Assembly (NCBI GenBank): GCA_946481475.1
Contig: CAMLOB010000104.1
Coordinates: 1-9,967 of the forward strand
Origin: an uncultured Chlorobiota bacterium
GTDB lineage: Bacteria > Bacteroidota > Kapaibacteriia > OLB7
Reading direction: 5' to 3'
Length of the DNA: 9,967 bases
In this document: one piece after another, positions 5,383 to 9,967 of the stretch
How the letters are laid out: each line of letters opens with the position of its first letter
How positions within the stretch are numbered: the stretch's first letter is position 1
Translations under genes and position numbers: made by a program
Notes under the pieces: generated by a model
Told to the model about the DNA's origin: nothing
The model's database searches: none
The model's input: only the letters and a program-made list of their open reading frames with translations

Positions 5383-5742
5383 CTAAGCCGTCGCCATTGC
5401 CGCGTCTCCCTCGAATTCCGCATCGCCGAATCCAAGGACTGGATAAAAGATAAAGGGGAGGAACACCAAGCCGAGTCCGAAGCCGGCTCCTTTGCCGAAT
5501 CTCTCTGCCAACTCGATATTGGCAAGAATACCGAAGATCAAGCTGAGACCGGGAATCAGCAACATGATCACCCACCAGACCGGCTTCTCAATGATCTCGA
5601 CCAGAATAATCATGTTATAGATGGGTATAATAAAAGCCCATCCGGGCTGTCCCGCCTTGCTGAAGACCTTCCAGCCTCCGGCTATCCATGCAACAAAAAG
5701 AACAAGATAGAGAAACAGAAGACCGACTGAAAAATCATCCAT
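5383..5742 (-). CDS. Small DUF5684-like membrane protein
   Basis: A 119-residue inner-membrane protein of unknown function. Hydrophobic segments lie near residues 6-24, 36-50, 55-73 and 85-103. The family pattern is visible: GQPGWAFIIPIYN, then EKPVWWVIMLLIPG, then ELAERFGKGAGFGLGL and a C-terminal YPVLGFGDAEF. These match the DUF5684 family, which has no assigned biochemical role and sometimes sits near signal peptidases. The C-terminal tail is short and acidic. The ATG at 5742 has AGGGG about seven bases upstream. It is 111 bases downstream of the symporter gene on the same strand, so it may be a separate unit; hairpins follow it. No partner function can be read from the neighbours. Confidence 0.8.
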   Translation of the reverse strand: MDDFSVGLLFLYLVLFVAWIAGGWKVFSKAGQPGWAFIIPIYNMIILVEIIEKPVWWVIMLLIPGLSLIFGILANIELAERFGKGAGFGLGLVFLPFIFYPVLGFGDAEFEGDAAMATA

Positions 5743-5853
5743 AGAACCACCCCTGAGATGTGTTAGTGTTAATGGTTTCTACCGTTTCGGTGATCGACAC
5801 CGGCCGACAAATTACACATCTTGACGAACATGAAATTCCTCTCCCGATGTTTT

Positions 5854-7245
5854 TCATGGTTTTATCGCAACCTGAGCTTTTTCCGTCCCTCGCTTCTCCA
5901 GCAATCCCGCCAGCACATACGCCCCGAACGCCGCAGCAAGCGAAATCAGATAGGGGTGCTCCGGCTTGAAGATATAAGCGGCCAGTATCCAGACCACCAA
6001 TCCGGTCAGCAGGGCGGCCACCGCACTCCGTCCCCCGCCGAACTTTCCGAAGAGTCCGAAGAGAACCACCACGAAGATGCCGGCACTGCCGAAGGAGGAG
6101 GCCTCCTCGACAAGGTCATGCACCCCCTGCGCGTGGATCGCCAGGACGTAGGCGATCACCCCGAAGACCGCCACACCGATGCGGGCAACCTGCACCTTCC
6201 GTCGCTCGGTCATTCCCGGTCGCAGAGGGACGATCAGGTTGTGGGAGATCAGCGAGGAGGCGACCAGCAGGGCGCTGTCGACGGTGGAGAGGATGGCCGA
6301 GACGAGCGCTCCGGCAAAGAGGGCGTAGAGGATGCCGGGAAGATAGCGCTGCGCGATCATCGGCAGCAGATGCTCCGGATCGGCCAGACCGGGCATCACC
6401 GTTGCGCCGACCAGACCGATCGTTACCGGTATCATGCCGAAGAGAAGATAGACTCCTCCGGCCATCAGCGAGGAACGCCGGGCGACCTGCGGGGAACGGG
6501 CGGCGATCACCCGCGAGACCAGCTCGGCCGCCATCAGCGAGCCGCAGACCGGAATCGCCCACTGTTCCACAAGGCCGAGAATTCCTCCGTCACCGATCGG
6601 CAGAGGATTCAGTCTGGAAGATTCGACCGCCGCCAGTCCGTCGAAACCGACATCGCCGATGAAAAGAACAAAGAGGACTGCCAGTCCGGCCATCAAGGCA
6701 AGCCCCTGAATCGTGTCGGTCCAGGCATCGGCAAGGAGTCCGCCGAACATCGTGTAGAGGATCACGATCAGGGCCGCAAGGGAGATCGTCAGGTCGACGG
6801 CAAGTCCGGAGGAGGCGGAGATCACCTGACCGAACGCCCGTATCTGTGCGGCGGCCCAGAGGAGAGATGTGGGAGCCATCAGCAGGACGGCAATCCGCTC
6901 GGCGGCGCTCCCGTAGCGTCGGCGGAACAGATCCCCCATCGTCGTCAGGCGCATGCGCCAGAGGGGGATCGCGAGGAAGAGTCCCATAACGAAGAGACAG
7001 AGGGCATAGCCGAAGGGATCGGCCGATCCTCCGCTCAGCCCGTTGGTATAGATCTCCCCGGCCGCTCCGATACAGGTCTCGGCGCCGAACCAGGTGGCGA
7101 AGATCGTGAAGGTGGCCACCACATAGCCGAGACTCCGCCCGGCCACCAGATAGTCGTCTTCGGTTTTGATCCGACGAGAGATGTACCAGCCGATGCCGAG
7201 CTGAGCCAGAACGTAGACGGCAATCGCGACAAGTGTGGCGTTCAT
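5854..7245 (-). CDS. Sodium:solute symporter (SSS family)
   Basis: A 463-residue cation-coupled transporter of the solute:sodium symporter family with about 12-13 membrane segments. Family marks include DDYLVAGRSLG (31-40), TIFATWFGAET (47-57), FGGLLADAWTDTIQG (167-181) and AILSTVDSALLVASS (317-331). In the last, S320/T321 lie where SSS transporters coordinate the second sodium ion. The TIFATWFGAET stretch recalls the choline, proline and pantothenate branch, but the substrate cannot be read from sequence. The ATG at 7245 has no visible Shine-Dalgarno sequence. The upstream barrel gene ends nine bases before, which suggests translational coupling. The C-terminus is a short basic tail. A long open frame on the opposite strand here is a codon-bias shadow. 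Confidence 0.93.
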   Translation of the reverse strand: MNATLVAIAVYVLAQLGIGWYISRRIKTEDDYLVAGRSLGYVVATFTIFATWFGAETCIGAAGEIYTNGLSGGSADPFGYALCLFVMGLFLAIPLWRMRLTTMGDLFRRRYGSAAERIAVLLMAPTSLLWAAAQIRAFGQVISASSGLAVDLTISLAALIVILYTMFGGLLADAWTDTIQGLALMAGLAVLFVLFIGDVGFDGLAAVESSRLNPLPIGDGGILGLVEQWAIPVCGSLMAAELVSRVIAARSPQVARRSSLMAGGVYLLFGMIPVTIGLVGATVMPGLADPEHLLPMIAQRYLPGILYALFAGALVSAILSTVDSALLVASSLISHNLIVPLRPGMTERRKVQVARIGVAVFGVIAYVLAIHAQGVHDLVEEASSFGSAGIFVVVLFGLFGKFGGGRSAVAALLTGLVVWILAAYIFKPEHPYLISLAAAFGAYVLAGLLEKRGTEKAQVAIKP

Positions 7246-7254
7246 CGAGTAGAA

Positions 7255-8154
7255 TCAGAGATCGTAACGCAGGACACCGCTGACGGCATAGATGCCCAGA
7301 TCGGATTCCGGCGATTTGTTGATGGCGTTGAAACCGAAATCAAGCGTCAGTTCCGGCGAGAACTGCAGACGGTCGCTCAACCGGTAGGTAAGCCCTCCCC
7401 CGAGACGAAGGGCGAAGTGGAGCCGGGAAATCTCCGGCACGCTGACCGGTCCGGACAGACTGCGAAGATCGTTCGGATCGTTGTAGACGCAACTGGTCGA
7501 TCCGGAGGTCTGTTCGAAACGGAGCTCATCCCCCACCGGCGTCTCCACGGTCAGTCCCAGCAGGAAGTAAAAGCTCTGGAAGTTCAGTTTGGCCGCCCCG
7601 GCCAGCTTCACATAGTCGAGCGTCATGTCGTAGCGATGGTAGGAAGCCTCGTCGATCGTATCCCCCTCGGCGGTCCGGCAGGGATCGCCGACGACACCCC
7701 GGTTGCCGACCGAGACGTGATCGTATCTGCCGGAGATGGCCCAGGAGAAGACGGTGTTGCGGGGAATTTCCATTTCCAGTCCCACCTGCCATCCGAATCC
7801 GGCTCCGGAACCGTACAGGTCCTGCTCGCCGTAGACCGCCCCCACATCGAAGGGACGATTGTCGAGGAAGCGATCGTTGGAGAACGATCCCCGGTTGATT
7901 CCGGCCTTCAGCGCGACCTTCACGTTCGGGGAATTTCCGCGGATGTCGGGATTCAGGACATCGCCGGGGGGATGGGCTTCGGAAGCCTCTCCCTCCTCTA
8001 TCAGCCGATCCCCGGGATGAAGATCGACCGCCCGATCCGCTCCGGTCCTGTTCCCCCCACCCTCAACGACAACCTGCCCCGCCGCTCCACAATACGGGAG
8101 CACAACAAAGAGCAGGCATAGCCGACATATTCGCTTCAATATCAATAGATTCAT
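7255..8154 (-). CDS. Outer-membrane beta-barrel protein with signal peptide
   Basis: A 299-residue exported protein. The signal peptide is MNLLILKRICRLCLLFVVLP, with probable cleavage near GAAGQ (23-27). A polar linker rich in Glu, Asp and Gly follows. From about residue 75, alternating beta-strand patterns such as GFGWQVGLEMEIPR, FYFLLGLTVETPVG and LHFALRLGGGLTYRLSD look like an OmpA-like or PorT-type barrel of some 8-10 strands. The protein ends in GVLRYDL, so the final residue is Leu rather than the usual Phe or Tyr. ATG 8154 is chosen because a start at 8229 would put 25 polar residues before the signal peptide; no strong ribosome-binding site supports either. It is nine bases upstream of the symporter gene, so the two may serve one uptake pathway. 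The exact family is unknown. Confidence 0.78.
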   Translation of the reverse strand: MNLLILKRICRLCLLFVVLPYCGAAGQVVVEGGGNRTGADRAVDLHPGDRLIEEGEASEAHPPGDVLNPDIRGNSPNVKVALKAGINRGSFSNDRFLDNRPFDVGAVYGEQDLYGSGAGFGWQVGLEMEIPRNTVFSWAISGRYDHVSVGNRGVVGDPCRTAEGDTIDEASYHRYDMTLDYVKLAGAAKLNFQSFYFLLGLTVETPVGDELRFEQTSGSTSCVYNDPNDLRSLSGPVSVPEISRLHFALRLGGGLTYRLSDRLQFSPELTLDFGFNAINKSPESDLGIYAVSGVLRYDL

Positions 8155-8277
8155 CAGGTTTCTCGTAACATTCGGCGTCCAATCGATTCTTCCCTTGCGG
8201 GGGGAAGGCGCCCCGGATAAATTACGCATCGTGCTTCACTTGGCAGAGCTTGTGTCAACCTCTCCGGAGAAAGAACA
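8155..8277. promoter_or_regulatory. Divergent promoter region
   Basis: The leftward barrel-symporter unit and the rightward 231-aa/rodA unit start on either side of these 123 bases, so promoters for both are expected. A short inverted repeat, CTTCCC (8189-8194) and GGGAAG (8202-8207), is visible. No convincing TAnnTTTG box was found for either direction. GGAG stands eight bases before the rightward ATG. Confidence 0.45.
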
Positions 8278-8973
8278 ATGGATATTACCGATTTACTCCC
8301 GCTGATCATCTTCGGTCTCATTTATCTCTTCGGCGCTTCGGCAAAAAAGAAGGCGGACGAAGAGAAGAAGAAGAAGGGGGCGCAGGGACAGCCCGCCGCT
8401 TCGCCGCAGAAGAAACAGGGATTGCAGGCACGACTGGAGGATGCCCTGCGCGAGATGCAGACCCGTGCGGAGGCCGAGAAACGGGAGAGCCCCCGCACAA
8501 TGCAGACATCGGTACGGCGCGGAGATGACGGGAGCGACGTGGAGAACGAGATCAACCGGATGACGGCCTCCGCCCTGTATGACCGGGAAATCTTTTTGTC
8601 GGAAGAAGAGAAACGGAAGGAGAGGGAACGGGCTCTGCAGAATAACGAGGAGTTTCACTCCCTGATGGATGAGGTTCCGAACGAGACCTATCACGGACAC
8701 GGGTTCAGGAATTTCCGGGAAGGACACGGTCTGCACACCACAGGGGCGCATGTCGATTCGTACGATGATACGGCCGTCGGTCTCAGCGACTTTCGTGAAG
8801 CGCATGGACTTCACTATGATGAGGCCATCTATTCACCGAAGAAAGGGAAAAGGGCCTTGACCTCCTCCCCGACTCAGGAGCCGGAGACCTCCCCCGTCTT
8901 CGGGAGTCCGGAAGCTCTGCGGAACGGGATTATCCTGGCTGAAATCCTGGGCAAGCCGAAAGCCCTCAGATAA
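8278..8973 (+). CDS. Unrecognised membrane-anchored protein with FREGHGLH repeat
   Basis: I do not recognise this 231-residue protein. One membrane segment (about 6-20) is followed by a Lys/Glu-rich cytoplasmic-type stretch (22-34), then a charged, probably helical or coiled-coil part (48-125, including EEEKRKERERAL). The C-terminal third contains an eight-residue motif twice, FREGHGLH (146-153) and FREAHGLH (172-179), 26 residues apart. The protein ends in a conserved-looking helix, LRNGIILAEILGKPKALR. The ATG has GGAG eight bases upstream. It is 27 bases before rodA on the same strand, so the two are probably one operon. A role in wall synthesis or its control is an inference from that position only. 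The final helix resembles the ends of other small uncharacterised FCB-group proteins, from memory. Confidence 0.85.
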   Translation: MDITDLLPLIIFGLIYLFGASAKKKADEEKKKKGAQGQPAASPQKKQGLQARLEDALREMQTRAEAEKRESPRTMQTSVRRGDDGSDVENEINRMTASALYDREIFLSEEEKRKERERALQNNEEFHSLMDEVPNETYHGHGFRNFREGHGLHTTGAHVDSYDDTAVGLSDFREAHGLHYDEAIYSPKKGKRALTSSPTQEPETSPVFGSPEALRNGIILAEILGKPKALR

Positions 8974-9000
8974 CAACAATCCTTGAGATAAAAGGAGCAG

Positions 9001-9967
9001 ATGGCAACAACCTACAGAAACAGAACGGACCGGATCGGTTTCGATACCGAGGGGGGGAACGTCCTGACGTTCGACTTCCGGACGTTCCTGGTCACCGTCG
9101 CTCTGGTGGCGATCGGTCTGATCTCCCTCTACAGCGCCACATACGATGCCGGCGCGTCCGACATGTTCAAGTCACAGTTGATCTTTGCCCTGCTCGGTCT
9201 GACGATAATGCTCGGCATCGCCTTCCTTCCGGAACGCTGGATCAGAATCGCCTCGTGGCCCTCGTACGGATTCGCCCTGCTCATGCTGGCCGCAGTGATG
9301 GTCTTCGGTACCGAAATCAACGGAGCAAAAGCCTGGCTTGTGGTGGGACCGATCTCCATCCAGCCCTCCGAACTCGCAAAGGTCGCCTCGCTGATGGCCG
9401 CCGCCTTCTTCATCAGTCGTGAAGGGCGGGAGCTGACGAACTGGCGTGATCTGGGGATCACCGCCGCCATTATCGGACTTCCGATGCTGGTCGTCTTCAA
9501 GGAAGATCTCGGTTCGGCAACCGTTTTCGGGGCGTTGCTTCTGGGCGTGTTCCTCTGGGCCGGAGCCGATCTGTTCCTCCTCTTCGCACTGGTCGCCCCG
9601 GTCATCGTCGCCGTGACGGCTCTCTGGAGCTCAACGGCGATGTACGTCACGCTCGGAGCGGTCCTCCTCGGGATGATCGCCTTCCGTCGGTCGGTCGTCG
9701 TCACCGCCCTCGGCTTCGCGCTCTCGGTCGTTGTCGGCTTCGTCACGCCGGTTCTCTTCCAGAAACTGCCGGAATACCAGCGGGTCCGCATCGAGGTTCT
9801 CTATGATCAGTCGAACATCGATCCCCAGGGCTACGGCTACAACCTGATCCAGTCGATGCTCGCCATCGGCTCCGGCGGGGTGACCGGCAAAGGATTTCTT
9901 CAGGGGACGCAGACGCAGCTCCGCTACGTGCCGGAACAGTACACCGACTTCATCTTCAGCGTCACGG
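9001..9967 (+). CDS. rodA: RodA-type SEDS peptidoglycan glycosyltransferase, partial
   Basis: The first 322 codons of a SEDS-family polymerase; the frame is open to the right edge. These multi-pass inner-membrane enzymes polymerise lipid II into glycan strands together with a class B penicillin-binding protein. Marks are [20 protein letters not shown] (107-126), KEDLGSATV (167-175), [20 protein letters not shown] (259-278), the [14 protein letters not shown] loop (291-304) and [13 protein letters not shown] (309-321). D316 corresponds to the essential Asp of RodA, and W112 to a conserved Trp. The usual Pro of PDLG is Glu here. RodA is preferred over FtsW because of the RYVPEQ(H/Y)TDFIF form, but FtsW is not excluded. 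The ATG at 9001 has AGGAG only three bases upstream. No mreC, mreD or PBP2 gene lies immediately before it. Confidence 0.92.
   Translation, partial: MATTYRNRTDRIGFDTEGGNVLTFDFRTFLVTVALVAIGLISLYSATYDAGASDMFKSQLIFALLGLTIMLGIAFLPERWIRIASWPSYGFALLMLAAVMVFGTEINGAKAWLVVGPISIQPSELAKVASLMAAAFFISREGRELTNWRDLGITAAIIGLPMLVVFKEDLGSATVFGALLLGVFLWAGADLFLLFALVAPVIVAVTALWSSTAMYVTLGAVLLGMIAFRRSVVVTALGFALSVVVGFVTPVLFQKLPEYQRVRIEVLYDQSNIDPQGYGYNLIQSMLAIGSGGVTGKGFLQGTQTQLRYVPEQYTDFIFSVT

Noticed and set aside
5808..5814. TAATTTG as a promoter box for the DUF5684-like gene
   Set aside because: It is one base short of TAnnTTTG, and no -33 element is evident.
5821..8121. 766-codon open frame on the plus strand
   Set aside because: It is antisense to the symporter and barrel genes, rich in Gly, Asp, Arg and His, with no recognisable domain. 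The minus-strand genes are clear family members.
8293..8814. 173-codon minus-strand frame opposite the 231-aa gene
   Set aside because: The plus-strand gene has a good ribosome-binding site and a repeat held at protein level; the opposite frame is Leu/Arg-rich without features.
9129..9791. 220-codon minus-strand frame within rodA
   Set aside because: It lies antisense to an unmistakable SEDS protein and is Ser/Thr/Arg-rich shadow sequence.

Overview
The window joins two unlike stretches of DNA. Bases 1 to about 2857 look like one end of an integrated mobile element. They are visibly more AT-rich than the rest and carry a tyrosine integrase, an excisionase-type helix-turn-helix protein, an unrecognised 217-residue protein and a partial reading frame running off the left edge. 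The integrase lies directly beside the 3' end of a tRNA-Arg(CCT) gene, the classic layout of a tRNA-inserted island. No second copy of the tRNA 3' end is visible, so the far junction lies outside the window. From the tRNA (2858) rightwards the DNA is GC-rich and carries ordinary chromosomal genes.

The organism is probably a GC-rich member of the Bacteroidota/Chlorobiota/Ignavibacteria (FCB) group. The evidence is an integrase and small HTH protein of the Bacteroidota type, a TATATTTG box (Bacteroidota -7 consensus TAnnTTTG) before the integrase, and a PD40-propeller plus OmpA lipoprotein typical of that group. Several genes lack a clear Shine-Dalgarno sequence, but others have good ones. The phylum is an inference; no marker here proves it.

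Layout. All genes from 1 to 8154 are on the minus strand: a partial ORF (1-173), the HTH protein (242-565), the unknown 217-aa protein (689-1342), the integrase (1493-2701), tRNA-Arg (2858-2931), a FlK-like thioesterase (3007-3411), the PD40/OmpA lipoprotein (3535-5166), a small DUF5684-like membrane protein (5383-5742), an SSS-family symporter (5854-7245) and an outer-membrane beta-barrel protein (7255-8154). A divergent control region (8155-8277) separates these from a rightward unit: an unrecognised membrane-anchored protein (8278-8973) and the start of a RodA-type cell-wall polymerase (9001 to the edge).

Working relationships. The barrel gene and the symporter are 9 bases apart and are almost surely co-transcribed. 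The unknown 231-aa protein and rodA are 27 bases apart, which makes the unknown protein a candidate partner of the rod or septal wall machinery. Within the element, a GGTACAA motif recurs before both the HTH gene and the integrase, suggesting shared control. The gaps in the element are rich in inverted repeats. The best candidates for something new are the integrase with an altered active-site set, the repeat-bearing protein beside rodA, and the inverted-repeat cluster between the integrase and the 217-aa gene.
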